A DNA stretch of 64,000 nt from Arachis hypogaea (GCF_003086295.3 NC_092055.1:122489484-122553483); one strand, 5' to 3'. Shown: positions 20,431-33,491, counted from the first letter of the stretch. Made by a program: numbers and translations. Notes: generated from the letters alone by a model not told the origin.

Positions 20431-22117
20431 ATGGAAGTGGACAATAATACCTCAAAGTGTGTTGATAAGAGCATCAATGATAACCAATCTTGTCTGGTTG
20501 AAACCTTCCACTCCAACACTGTTGTTGATGGCATAGTTGCCTCTTTGAAGGTGAGATGTGTTTCAATCTAAGTGTATCTGTTATGCACGATTGCAACTAA
20601 ATATTCCTTAATATTCATATACTATTTTGCAACATTAAAATAACTGACCTTGAGAGATTGTACATCAATATGAAGGGAGAGATGGCCATTCTTCAAGTTA
20701 CAGTATTGGACCATGGAGACCGCCCAGCAACTTCTGATCAAATGCCACAACAGCATGTTCCAGCTGACGCGGTCAAAGGGAAGGAAGTACTTGAGAAAGA
20801 CTATGCAAATGTAGAAGAAGACACTGATGTCATTCTTGGTGGAAGCGATCCTGAAAATACTGGTACTCCCCTAAATGGAAAATCTCAAAAGATAACTATT
20901 ATCAACCAGGATAAAGAAATGATAGCACAACAAGAAAATGTCAACTATACTCATATCTATCTTCGTGAAAAGGTATATCCTTATATTAGCTACTTGTTTT
21001 CATTTGCAGCATTCATATATTTTAGTTACTAATTTTTTAATTATTTTTTTATTAAATTCGTATAGGCAAAAAAAGCATCCAAAGCTACCTTGAACTCGTC
21101 AGCCAAAGGTCACAACTCAAGTGAAAATTTCTGTTCTGGACGAAATATGGGCAGACCAAAGGGATCCAATGGACCTAGAATACTATCATCTGAAATTGGT
21201 TGTGTACTCCCAATTGAACTGAAGTCTAAATTCTGTCCAACTAAGAAAATGTAGTTGACACTACAAGAATGTCAAATATCACTTTATGTATTTGGCCACG
21301 ACCTATATGAAGGGTAAAAACATTCAGTTAGCTACTTAACAAAAATAAAACTTATAAATATAAATAAGTTAATTATTGATGTCGAATATTTATTTCTGTG
21401 TCTTTTGTATTTGTAAGTTTTTACACAAGTACAACTTTATTGTATCTACATAGGGAGACTCTATTCAAAAATAAAAATATTGAAATGAGTTGAGCAGATT
21501 TTCAGTGTCTCACTCCCGGCAATGAAGTACACTCTAATATAAGTAAATACTGTAACTTTTATTAGGTTTGTGAAGAATATGCTTTATTTATTAACATTTT
21601 CATTTCCATGTAGATTTTACTATTGACTGCCCTTAAAAAAACAATGGCATAACGTATTGATGATCCCTTTGAAGATATATTCAACAAAATAACAACTTGG
21701 TCTCTACCACCATAATTTGGGGTAAGAAATTTCGATAACGGACCCTCAAAAGATACATAGTCTCAATGAAACTAATAATTTATAATAAAAAATTTAGGTT
21801 GATGCCCTTAACCCAGATATGCTACGTCAAGAGGTGTATGAAAAGTACAAAAACATCTGGATGCCGAAGTCTTCTGCATTAGAATATGTATTTTATTTTC
21901 ACTCACTCTCTATTTGAATTTTTCATATTTTTTTAGTTTAATTGTCCATGAATCATGTCCACACAGATATATGTTCCACTTATTGACGACATTTTTCACT
22001 GGTTCTTGATGGTAATATCCATTGACGAGGGGAAGGTCTACAAACTTGATTCATATCCAAACCCAAACCGAGATATCTCTAAAAAATTTGTCATGAGATG
22101 GACGGTGATATATTGAA
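20431..22117 (+). pseudogene. C48/Ulp1-like gene fragment, copy 1 (3' end replaced by Helitron)
   Basis: A multi-exon remnant. Exon 1 is 20431-20550 (MEVDNNTSKCVDKS..., GT donor after SLK). Exon 2 is about 20658-20972; exon 3 is 21066-21313 and has an AT-hook-like GRPKGSNGP. Exon 4 starts at 21454 (ETLFKNKNIEM), exon 5 about 21615-21720 (DDPFEDIFNKITTWSLPP), and exon 6 about 21798 (VDALNPDMLRQEVYEKYKK). Exon 7, 21966-22117, has FHWFLMVISIDEGKVYKLDS, matching the His and Asp regions of Ulp1-type cysteine proteases (peptidase C48), which cleave SUMO. Stops: TAG near 21252, TGA 21491-21493, TAA 21650-21652. The Cys-containing C-terminal part is absent because Helitron sequence starts at 22172. 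Such C48-like genes are often transposon-associated in plants; the source is unclear. Confidence 0.7.
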
Positions 22118-22171
22118 TCTTCCTAGTGTATTTTTAGTTGTTGATAACATAGTAAATTATATATTTTTAAA

Positions 22172-22200
22172 CAAGTGTAATAACCCGTGCCATGCACGTG
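22172..22200 (-). other. Helitron 3' terminal hairpin (B copy 1)
   Basis: The minus strand reads CACGTGCATGGCACGGG TTATTACACTTG, then T. Stem CGTGC/GCACG with a 3-nt loop (22186-22198), ending 14 nt before the terminus at 22172. Hairpin-plus-short-tail is the Helitron 3' structure. The last four bases are CTTG where CTRR is the rule. Confidence 0.65.
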
Positions 22201-22849
22201 ATAAGATTGAAATTATAATTTTAAGCTGTTGTGTTAAAATTAATTTCAATTATAATAATTTAATTAATAAAAAATAACTTGTATGCATTTATTTTCTTTT
22301 CTTAATATAGTGTTAATTGTATTAACTATAAAATAGTTATTTAATCTACTTTTTTCAATAAATCAGACATATATACTCAATATGACCATAAATAATCTAG
22401 TAATACTCAAATCCACTAACAAAGTTTTATATGTTGGTTTACTGTGAAGTAAGAACATATCAAAATCAGCTCAAAATGAAGAACAAATTAATAGAGAATC
22501 CTAATGTAGAAAGTTCTACAATAAACAATAAATAATTTAAACCTACTAAATAACAATTCAACGCTATCCTTTGATACCTGCAAAATATACACCTAAAATA
22601 ACACTGTATCAATGTTAGTATATAAAATTATATGATTAACGTAATTATAAAATTGTTTATCAGGAGAATAAAATAATACGGATTTTTATGATAATTTTAA
22701 TATTCTCAAGCTATTAATGTACAATAAGAATGCATTATCCATTATAGCTCCTAGAATTGCTAAATTTTTTTAATTGATAGTAATAAATTTTAATAAATAA
22801 ATACATTTAAGTAAGACATTTTGTTATTACCTTTTCATTATAGGCTCTC

Positions 22850-25838
22850 AAAAACTTCTCTATATACCACATTCATCATGCAGTTATCTTCCAAGTGTCC
22901 ATGATCTTGCAACAACACTCGCAGACCATCTTTACTCGTTACCCTTGATAACGCAACTTACAATTGACCACGGGTGAAAACTGGCCTTGGAAGGTAAATT
23001 CCAACTTTCGATAGAGTTTGTCCCTGGGACGTATTTATTGTCATTGCAAATGACATGATAATTGGGAATTGTCTTCTTTGAAACCTGATCAGTAATGTTT
23101 CATTTTTTTGGAATTAGATTCAGTCTTGGGATACGAACAATACTTCCAGCTTTGTTACCGATTAAAGTCTTGCATTCTATCACATGATTTCCCATTCTTC
23201 TAACTTGCATTCTCGTTCCATTGTACAAACCATTAGTTGGGTCTGTATTCCACAGCAACATAACAGGAGCGCCAACCTTCATAACCAACTTGTGTGGTGG
23301 TAGACCTGAACAATTTATTCCATTTAAAATCTCCAGAAAGCATCTAACTCAAATTCTATATTTCCCTCCTCAGCACACACAGAGTCTGAACTTAAGTAGA
23401 CTCTTTCTTGTCCAGGTAACCCTGCAGCCATCTTGTTGTATACATCAATGACACAATCCAGAGTTGGTGCAAGAATTGCTCTATCCTTGAAATAATTTTC
23501 AACGGATAAATTGGATAACATATCTAGATACACAAAATCAATGAGGTCATCCAAAGATGTCTCAGTGTTCTTAACCAAAATGTCAGATGGTATATGAACG
23601 ATTGATTCACCATCTGTTGTATCACCAGCCAAACCATCACCAATTTTGAGTAGCCATTCTGCAAAATTTCTGAGTTCTTGTATGTTATTGTTTTCACGTA
23701 GTGACAATCTCATGTTTTTTGTAAGCTTTAAAACCTTACAGTTATGCCACAAATATGAAGAATTAATAGAAGACTGAATTATATCTTGCCTTGAGCCTCT
23801 GGGAATCACAAGTAAAATTTGTCTAAAATCTCCTCCGAGAACAACAACTTTACCTCCAAATGGCAAATGAGCATTATACGAATCTGAGCACCTTAAGATG
23901 TCGCTGAGGCATTTGTCTAAAGCTTCGTAACAATACTTACTTATCATTGGAGCTTCATCCCATATGATTAATTTGGCCTTGGATATTAACCTTGCAAGAG
24001 GACTTCCCTGTTTAATGCTACACAAAGAATCTTCATTTATGGTCAAATGAATTTTAAACCTTGAATGTGTAGTTCTTCCGTTAGGCAACATAAGTGCAAC
24101 AGTCCCACTCAAAGCAACGTTTAAAATTATACCTCCTTTAGACCTAATTGAGCATGATATAGTTGATCATAAGAATGTTTTTCCACAACCACCTTGACCG
24201 TATAAGAAGAAAAGTCCACCCATATTACCACTAACAGCACCAATTATTTGATCGTATGCAAATTTCTGCTCATCAATTAGCTTTTCTAAATACCCACCTA
24301 GTTCACTCGCAACAGCATTAACGTCAAAGTTCAACTCTTCCATTATAATTCTGTCTTCTAAGATGGACACCAAATTCTCTGAAGGATATGGCATTCCACA
24401 ATATTCTTTCAATGACTTGCCATTTGACTGGAGCAAATCTTCAATTTTTGCAAGTGCAATATCTTTTATTTGGACTTCTGACACCATCAAATCTGTATTT
24501 TTTCAATTTAAAATAACACAATTATTTGAAAAATTAGTCTTTGGCAAGAAAAGTTTGAAATGCATTGTTGAATGATAAATAACTCCTTGTTTTTGGTTTA
24601 AAAAATGCTTCATTAGTAACATGTCCTTTTAAAAATTATTATTGTGATTAACATGGATATCAAAATCACTATAACATAAAAAAAGGCACACAAACAACCG
24701 ATGCAAATGCAAGTATTGAAAGTATGTGGATTTAGTTGCGGTTTCTTAGATGAAGTAGATATGGTTTATGACAATGTATCAAAATATGTATTAAGAGGAG
24801 GAAGTAAAGCAAGTACGAAACTAATATATATAAAATCCAATTTTTGAGTAATGTTTTGTTATATTTCCTAAATATTATCAGAGAAAGGGAAAAAGTTAAA
24901 GTGAACACCAATAAACAATTTTGCCATATGTATGGTAATTTTACTCCTAAAAAAGGTATTTTGTTAAAGAAAATCACTCTTAAAATTTCTTATCCAATGT
25001 TTTTGTTATAATTATAGGCTAAATTGAATTCTACCATGGAAAAAATTATAATAGACTATAGTTACCTTCCATTTGCAGTAATCTTCTTTGTTAATATAGT
25101 ACGTCATGAGAGTGAAAGTTCCAAGTCTTTTGCCAATCAAAATCTGGTCTACTCATGTTATTTGATGTTAATAAAACAACAAAAAGTCTCCTTAAAAAAG
25201 TTGCAGAGTGCCATGTTCCTGCTTCAGAGATTGCATCAATGAATTCTCTGTCATTCTGCAACAGTCCTAGAGCATAGCATGCATCTTTGAAGAAGTCATA
25301 AACAACACCATCAACTGTTTTTTGATCATAAACGACACCATCTTTGAATAATTTTCTAATTTTATGAATGGTAGAAATGCTAATAATGAAACACACTCCA
25401 AATAAGGATAAGTCAATTAACTTACGTGTAACATTTGTTAATGGAGTCCTTGTGCTAGCTGAATCGGACCTCATTGCATGCATTGAATTTTGGTTGCTCT
25501 CATTTTGTGTGCATATTGATTTGTTAATCAAGAGAACTTGATTATATGAGTTGCTACCAGCCGCAAAACTCTCTTTGGCAACATTTCTTCTCTTTGCTCC
25601 ATTGTAGGTGTCTTGAAATAATTAATGTTTCAAAAGAATGTAGTATTAGGAAACAGAAAGAAAGTATGCCATGAAAGAATTGGAATGAGATAATTATAAT
25701 TGCTTATTACCTTGAGGTACATTCCGTAAACAAAGACTTGTTCTTTTTCTTCTTCTTTGACTGTCCAGAATTATTCTACGCCTAATCCTTGCAAGTCTTC
25801 AACTTATCCTTGAATTTTCACTATCCATTGATAAGATG
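22850..25838 (-). pseudogene. Helitron RepHel helicase pseudogene, copy 1 (Rep domain missing)
   Basis: Minus strand. A basic N-terminal exon near 25838-25712 (MDSENSRIS, then RLARIRRRIIL) is followed by 25531-25091 (CYALGLLQNDREFIDAI, the conserved block before the helicase). A 600-bp non-coding gap comes next, then the Pif1-type SF1 helicase: ALAKIEDLL, Walker A YGQGGCGKT (24175-24205), IIWDEAPM (Walker B), VVLGGDFRQ (motif III), KLTKNMRL and [12 protein letters not shown] (motif VI, about 22920-22958). Stops or shifts: TGA 24167-24169 right after the P-loop, TGA in the N-terminal exon, and a T-run frameshift near 23103. The HUH Rep endonuclease and the sequence usually between N-terminus and CYALGLL are not found, so it could not have mobilised itself in this form. 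Confidence 0.85.
24491..25090. other. Non-coding gap inside RepHel, copy 1
   Basis: AT-rich, no helicase similarity, lying between the CYALGLL block and the Pif1 domain. It may be an intron (an AC at the 25090 side is compatible with a splice donor on the minus strand) or an insertion. The copy 2 equivalent is 38400-38970. Confidence 0.5.
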
Positions 25839-25849
25839 TTAAAATAACA

Positions 25850-27560
25850 CACTAAAATTGAGGCAATTCAAATTCATAATTGTTATATATGCAGAGTATA
25901 TTAGGAGTATTTAAAAACTGAAGAAAAATGAGTTAGTGGGAATGTGAAAAGTATTTTATTAAGGTAAAATAAGAAATTAAATCTCTACAATTAATTCTCT
26001 ATCTTTAGAGTAGGATAATTACGTTTGGAATGTTCTGATGCTTTTATGCTTTTTATTCTTTTTTGCTTGTGATACCCTTTATAAAAAAATTACATTTGCA
26101 ACCTTAGATTAAAGAAACTTATAGGAGAGATAAGTTTGGAATATAATAATTAATACATCATGTGATAGGAAAACAATGATTTCCAATTCATTGATATATA
26201 CATACATGGAAATATATAATAGTGAACTATTCGGGAAGAGGCCAAAGAAGAGATATACAAATATACATGACATTATTGCTATACAGAGAATAGGCATTAA
26301 AAGATATACGCCTGTAATAAAATATCATACCTTGAGCAACTATATTTATGAATTAAAATTATTGATACACCACATTTATTATATTATTATATATGAAATT
26401 AAAAAACCTCACTAAGTGTCGGAATCCCAATTTGTCACGCCGAAGCCTAGATCTTATAAGCTGAAACATTTAACAGGAGCAAAGAAGGAAGGTTAGTTAA
26501 ACCTCAACCAAGGCTTATGCATAAAAAAGCCAGAGGTACACCAATAATCGATGGATTTTGCAGAATGTATAAATCAAAGGTGAGGTACTCAAGTAAAGCT
26601 TGGATAATCAGTCGGGACCGATGTGGAGGTTGTAGGGAGTAGTAGCACAGATAAACAACGGCACCGCCATGGCGAGCTCTGGAGGTAAAAGGCTGAGTCG
26701 GGGAACAGCAGCCCATCGACGCCAATGAAGAGGCCATGTAAGGGAAGTAGCATGGGTCTGGGTTGGGTTATGGGTTAAATTTGGGTTGTGTCCTTGTAGC
26801 CCACATCATAGGCATTGTTTAATATTATTTTTAGTATATTTTCGTAACTTTTTATTTTTTATTAATTTTTTTGTTAATAGTATGGATATTTTTTTTCTTA
26901 TATTTATTGATGTATATTATTGTATTTTTTAATAGATTTTTTTGCACTCATTGCTTATATAATTTTTTGTAATTATTTTTATTAATATATATTTTTGTTA
27001 GAACCTTATTTTTTTATTTACCTTTGTAGATTTTTATTGTGTGTTCAAAAATTAGTATATATTTTATATAATACTGTTAATTTTATATTATAAATTTTTT
27101 AAGAAAGATATAATTAAATTTAAAAAGAGAGTACTACTGAAAGAGTACCAAAAAACTATTAACTAAAAGAGTACTAAATTTCAAGACATACATTTAAATT
27201 TCTTTAAAAAAAACTATAGTCAAGAAGTTTTAAAATAATATAATTTTGAATGATTCAAATTTATGTTTTGTAGTCATTTTGTCTGGACAAAATCTTGAAT
27301 AATATAATCCAAAATGAAGGTAATCGGAAATCATTGTAGCTCGCCCCCGTTTTGGGTCAAGGTCGTAGATCAACAAAGCTTTCTTTAATAAAATGAAGGT
27401 AATATATAAAGTATTATGTCCATAATACCAATGATATATTTGTAAAGCCTCCAATAATATACCAGTGTATCATATAAGTAATTTGGAACTAAACAAAATA
27501 AAAATAAAGCGACTTAAAGATAAAATAGTTCACACAGTAATTTAAAAAAATACTTGCATT
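25850..27560. other. Spacer between RepHel and RPA1-like genes, copy 1
   Basis: AT-rich, with a less AT-rich patch at 26410-26800. Holds a 62-codon minus-strand ORF (26109-26297) that is unchanged in copy 2 (40015-40203), but it is hydrophobic, low-complexity and without recognisable motif. The copy 2 equivalent spacer is 39740-41460. Nothing else seen. Confidence 0.5.
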
Positions 27561-27579
27561 ATCATTCTAGAAATAATGA

Positions 27580-30500
27580 TGAAAACTGCTTAATAAGCTA
27601 TTCTTTGGAAACTTTCCTCGTCTTTGTTGCTGAAAAATTGTAATCTTCTCCAGTATCATGAGTTGGTTGTGAAATCCATCTTTCACTCTCAGCAGCATCA
27701 GAAGCAACACCAGAAGTAGTTGTAGGTTCATCTGTAAAAAAATGAGCTGGGTTTGCAACTAGGTTATGTTTGTCCCAGGTAATAGTAGTACCTCCATCAC
27801 CAGCTTTATTAACCGTAAGATTTTTACCAGCAGAACTTGAATTGGTGTGATAGACTTGGAAGACTCAATGTCAGGTTGGTATTCACCTACTTGTGAATCA
27901 GCATTCTATCAAAAAATTAAGTAAAAGTTATCATTAGAGATAAAAATCTAATTAACAATCTCATCATTGTTCCGTGGTCAATACTACACACCCTTAAACA
28001 AAACACCATCACTTAAATTCACAGTCTATCCACTATTTTGGAATGCTACATATCAACTACGAAGAACAGTCCACCAAGGAGATTTTTTTTCAAAGAGAGA
28101 GTCCACACAATTTATTATAAGGAAAGTGCATCTGAAGTTGGGGTTTTTTATATCATTTAAATATAAAGGATAAACATATAAATGTTAATAAGAGATGTAC
28201 ATTATATCCTGCCAATTAATTCAGTATTTTGTCAATAGCTGAAGGATTTAATAATGTTAATGTTGTCACATACCCTTTTCACAAACATGAATTGGATAAA
28301 TAATCTTGTTAAAATTAAATTGACAAAAAATTTTTGGTAAAGTTATTCACCTTATTCATATCTGAATAATCAGTTGGAAGTGTTATCACATTAGAAATTG
28401 CAGGGAAGAAGGCATCCTAATGAAATTTTAAAAACACCATGAGTATAATAAAAAATTACTTATATACCGTGCCTACTCTAAAGATAAAATACCTACTCGA
28501 TACTGTACTTCTGTTTGAAGGAATTGATTATGGCCTCATCGTGATACAACTTCACGACTGTGATAGAAACCGATTGGAAAGAATTGATGTTCTCCAACTC
28601 CACAGAAACTTTGAAAAGGAACGTTTTATTCTTGAATTTACTTAACTCTATAGGAAAATCAATCCTATTCCCACCCTATATTGAATTGAGATGAAGAACA
28701 ATAAGTGTCAACAATAAAATGTTAATACATGAGTTATAATGTTCACAATAGTATATAAATACAAAATTTTTTTAGTACCCTCATTATATGTTTTGTCCTC
28801 AGCTCTGCAGCAGAAATATTTAAATACTCACTACCAACAGTTTCATACGCGATGAATGATGCATAGGATTCTTCATCAGCAACCTTCAAATTTAGTGAAT
28901 ACCTATAAATAAAGAAAAATTATATTATCGCGAATCTCAATTAATAAAAACTGGAATAAGGTTTATTTCACAAATAATGCACACTTTGGAGTAAAATTCC
29001 GTGATTCAGCTTTGCACCTAGAACATTTGTAACCATCTCCTTCTTCTCTCAAAGGACAAACATTGCAACTCTTGTACCACCAAGACTTTCCCGGAGAAAA
29101 ATCCTTCACTACTCCAATGGTCACACAAACTGTTTTCGGAAATGCAGTAGTTTAATCAATTAAAACAGTGTCACCAAATGATTACATATAAAAAAATATG
29201 GCATAAGAAAATTTTAGAATCTAATCAAGTTATATAAAAACCTCTATAAGATCCCTAATCTCAGAAATTGGTTTGTACGGAGTCTTATTCAAAGAATCAT
29301 CTTCCTCTGAATATGGAGCTCTTTTCTCAATGCGTGCAACCCGTGTTGGTGTCCCTGTCTCAATAGCCATTATCCTTTATTCACACAAAATAAAATTTGC
29401 GTTAGAATATTGAAGATGCAATCATACACAGCTAAACATACAATATAACTGTAATTTTAATAAACCAACAAAAAGTCTAACCTTTGTCTGAATTTTTTAA
29501 CCTTTTTCCAAATCAGCATTGATCATCAACACAGAGTTATATGTTGTATTTGAGACTCCCATTTTTGCATGCATTACACAAAGAGTAATAACATTAGACC
29601 TTCAAAATGAAGACCACTTTACCAAATTATTTTCAAATGAGCCAAAACTAATAGTACACCAACAGAGGCAAAAACATAACGAAGAGGAGGACAAAAGTGT
29701 AAGATGAAGAAAGAAAAACCAAACGAATAGATGTTCCGGAATGTCGAAAGGGCGCACGCGGAGACGGAGCGGTAAGACGCAATGACAGCGGTTCTAGAAT
29801 GGGGCGGCGATGGCAAGCTCACGCGATGGGCTTCTGCTTCAAGTAATTGATTAGCCGCTAGATTTCTCATAGTAAGTTAGGGGAATTGCTACCCAATAAT
29901 GTGACTTTTCAAGGGAGGATGGGAAGGTAGAATTATGAGGGTATGTGAGGGAATTGAATCACTGAATGGCTAAATTAGAGAGTGTTTGCTTCGTTTATGA
30001 TTGGGGTTGGGTGGGTTAGCGAGTTTTTGGGGTAAATAGAATCTAGTTGGATTGTGTCCCGTATAAGAAAAAAAAAACAAAAAGAGCTGTATAGATATAT
30101 TTTTTGTAATATTTATTTATGTTAATTTTTATTTTTTTTCATAGGCTACTGCTACTTTTAAAATATCTATTTAATACATCATATGTTAATATTAATAGTA
30201 TTTCTTAAAAAGATATTTTTAAAAATAATTATAACATGATTATAAATATAATAAAAATAAATATGTCAATTAGAAGGTTAAATCAATATGCCTACCAATG
30301 CCTTTGTTGAATTTTGCAAACTGGATAATTAGTATGTATTCGATTGCTTGGTGATCATGTAGATAATTGAGTAGTTGAGTTACAAATTGATCCCACAGTG
30401 TGCATCTAATTTTTTCCTCATTTCTAAATAAAAGCGAAAATTAAGAGAAATAGGTAATAATATATAATAAAAAAAGATTTTGCATATGAATAGATAATTA

Positions 30501-31005
30501 TTACAAAACAAATTATAATTGTGAAATTTTAAATCTTCAAATACTGCAAATCATGGAGATCAACCACAATGTAATGGCCATTTTTTCCTGCTTTTGACCA
30601 TGACATAAGTTCTCCTTTTCCAGTCAAGAGTCCAATAACATCTATTTAAAAAAAACGAATTAAAAGCATGAAATTAAAGACAAATAAATGAACAACACAA
30701 TAATAATAATAATACAAATTAACTACGTACCAAATAAGTTAGATTTTTCATTTGTTTGTCTCAATATATCAGTATGATCGAGAAAATTAAAATGATTTTT
30801 AGGAATGTTACGATCATCGATCGTATTTACTATACGTGACTCTTTCTTAAAAGTTATTCTACACACATGTGTAGTCAGAAGATAAATTCCGCTTGATTCC
30901 TCAATCAGAAAATTTGAGAAGACATAAACCTTCCCCTCGATCAAATCATTCTCAAACATTTTTGCCAAATAATTCTTGATTGAACAATGAATTTTATCAC
31001 ACTGT
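27580..31005 (-). pseudogene. RPA1-like single-strand DNA binding gene of the Helitron, copy 1 (exon 1 missing)
   Basis: Minus strand, many small exons. The first visible exon starts near 31003 after a TTTTACAG acceptor (IHCSIKNYLAKMFENDLIEG, then YVFSNFLIEESSG), an OB-fold of the DUF223/RPA70 type. Then 30640-30540 (GLLTGKGELMSW, HYIVVDLHDL) and 30400-30280 (IRCTLWDQFVTQLLNYL). After that come about 29560-29500 (GVSNTTYNSVLMINADLEK) and 29370-29230 (TPTRVARIEKRAPYSEED). Next, 29140-28985 carries a zinc ribbon (CNVCPLREEGDGYKCSRC), then 28910-28790 and 28680-28500. Plant Helitrons commonly carry RPA1-like genes, thought to bind the displaced strand. The upstream exon with the start codon is absent because the repeat unit ends at 31134. 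I did not verify every splice site. Confidence 0.8.
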
Positions 31006-31134
31006 AAAACAAATTAAAAATGAAGACTATTAGCACTTATAACTCTATTAAATCGCACTATCGTTGATTCGTCCAAGGGTTTACTTATCAAATAAATTTA
31101 ACATATGAACAAAAAATATCTATAAACTGGAAAA

Positions 31135-32587
31135 ATGGGTGGAAAAATGCCGGTTAAGAATTTCTTATAAAAACAGTATTGCAAGTACAGTCTTAACCGA
31201 CGAAATTTCCACTATCAATTTAAATTGTGTCACAATTAATAAAAAGAAATAACCGGGAGTAGAATCTCGTGTCGTTTCCCTAAGAGTTGACACAATGTGC
31301 AATTTATTGGCTAGGATTTTTCTGAGTAATTTTAGAATTGGAGAATGGAAAAATAAATAGCTAGAAATTAAAACAATAAATATTAACAAGAGGTGTTATG
31401 TATTTGAAATTAAAAGCCTTGGTCAGGGAAGAAAATTGGGATTTCTATCCTTGTCTTTTCCAAGTAGAATAGTAAATGTTCATTGCTTTCACTTAGTTAT
31501 TCTCTAACAATTGAAGGAAAGTCAAGTGGCTTCACTAACTCTAGCTCACAAGTCCTAGTCACTTTGTGGGGGAGGACTAGAGTTGGTGAGAATTGAGTTA
31601 GCCAGCAATTTTCAATTACAGATAATACTTGAGTATCACAAGTCAAGGAATCCCAATTAATCAACCCCTAAGCCAAGTTGAAATGTCTACTCCATTAACA
31701 TGAATGCCATTTTCATAAAACTATAATAGGAGTAAAAAAAGATATGATAATTATGAAAAATTAATTAAATTAAAATTAGCACGAACAATAATTAAAATGA
31801 CTCAAACAAGCAATAAAAATAAATATAAAAATACTTCAATGCATTAATAAAATTAAAAAATAACAAGATCCAAACATGAACTCAAAGCAATTAAATGGAA
31901 AAGCGTAATTGAGTTATAAGAGAAGCAAACTATAAGGATGATGACTTCAATTGAAGGTAGTAGCAGCTCTCTCAAAATCCAATTCAAAAGCAAAACTAAG
32001 AACATCAAAATCTTAGAGAAAAGTCGGTGTTTTTCTCTCTAGAATTCAAAACTAAAACTAAAACTAAAGTGAAAAGTGTAAGTGTGTCAGTCACAGCTCC
32101 ATCCCTGCCTCTAGTCTGTATTTTCGGGCTTAGATCTGGGTCCAAATCAGCCCAGAAATCACCCCCAACGAGTTCTGCTAAGTACAGCACATAATGCTCT
32201 GTCACGCGTATGCGTCGGCCACGCGTACGCGTCACTGAACGACGCTCCTGGTCACGCGCACGCGTCAGCCATGCGTGCGCCTCGCTCCTCGCTTCTCAAA
32301 TCTTCAATTTCTTGTGCTCTTTCCACTTTGACATGCTTCATCTTCATCCTTTAAGTCATCTATGCCCTGTAAACCTGAAAACACTTAATAAACACATCAC
32401 GACATTGAATGGGAATAAAGGAGAATTAAAAATTAAAAATTTTAAGACCTAGGAAACATGTTTTCAATCATAGCACAATATTGGGAATAAAACTTAAAAA
32501 CATGTTATTTACATGAATAAGTGTGAGAATAATTGATAAAACCCCCTCAATTCAGTCTCAAATATATCATAAAATAATGGTTCATCA
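31135..32587 (-). mobile_element. Solo LTR (copy 2), first two bases lost
   Basis: Same LTR as 17330-18835 but joined directly to Helitron sequence at its left end, without the initial TG and without the left GTATG. The right GTATG is kept (32588-32592). It lacks about 50 bp of the CACGCGTACGC region present in copies 1 and 3. Confidence 0.85.
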
Positions 32588-33451
32588 GTATGTTTGATAA
32601 TTTAGTTTTCATGTTAGTACACATATTGAAATGGCTTAAAATTTAAAAAGAATTGAAATGATGGTTTATTTCAATATTTATTTTTGAAACACAGATAAAT
32701 AAATTAAATAAACACTATTTTGATACTAACATTTTGTAGCATTGAAGAAATACGTTTTTTCTTTAGTTTGTTAATAGAGAAATAAAATAAATGCACAATT
32801 AATTAATTATAATTAAATTTTTATATAGATTTTACAAGTATTTCGTATATAAATAGTATTTTCGTATGGATGGATTTTGTATATAAATTTTTAAATTTTC
32901 TTCTAATAAAATAAGTTTTAGAAAATAAATAAATTTAATAACTTTATAAATAAGTAATCTTTAAATAATATTAGTCAATTTTAATATTGATTTTGTTCAT
33001 ATAATAACAACCTATTTTCTTAATTTTATTTTTTAATTTAAATTGATTTATTTTATACATTTTACATGTTAAATAACTTAGAATATTTTATTTTTTAAAA
33101 TTTATTTTTCATTTTAATATTAAATTTATAATTTTTAAGAATTAAAATATAAAATTAATTTTTAAACTCAATAGAAAAGTGGTATAATCTATTGAGTCGC
33201 TAATAAAAAGATAAAGCCAATTAAGTGTGTTACATATCTAATTAATTCGTTTAAAAAACTAATAACAAAAATAGAAGAATTAGTATTGATTATTTTCCAC
33301 ACAATACATTTGTTTGTCAAAACTGTTTTTTACATGATATATAGTTAAATATTTTAAGTAATCTCATATATATACTCATATGTATTATAAGGTAGGTTAT
33401 GGAGTTAAATCTAAATTTGGCCCTGAAATTTAGCCCGATACTCAAAATGAT

Positions 33452-33491
<40 letters not shown>

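Larger units (their letters stand above)
22172..31134 (-). mobile_element. Helitron-derived segment B, copy 1
   Basis: On the minus strand it runs from a cut RPA1-like gene (5') through a RepHel-type helicase pseudogene to a Helitron-like 3' end. The 3' terminus has a short hairpin followed by GGTTATTACACTTG and then T. The 5' end is not a Helitron terminus: it stops inside an RPA intron where the next A copy begins, so the element is 5'-truncated. The target at the 3' side is A/T, as expected for Helitrons (compare the empty site at 49852/49853). Confidence 0.8.

Noticed and set aside
22850..25838. Host Pif1 helicase gene
   Set aside because: The CYALGLL block before the helicase, the RPA1-like neighbour and the 3' hairpin are Helitron features, and both copies are broken.
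26109..26297. 62-codon ORF identical in both B copies (also 40015-40203)
   Set aside because: Hydrophobic, AT-driven, no motif or start context. Identity over 190 bp is not surprising given overall copy similarity.
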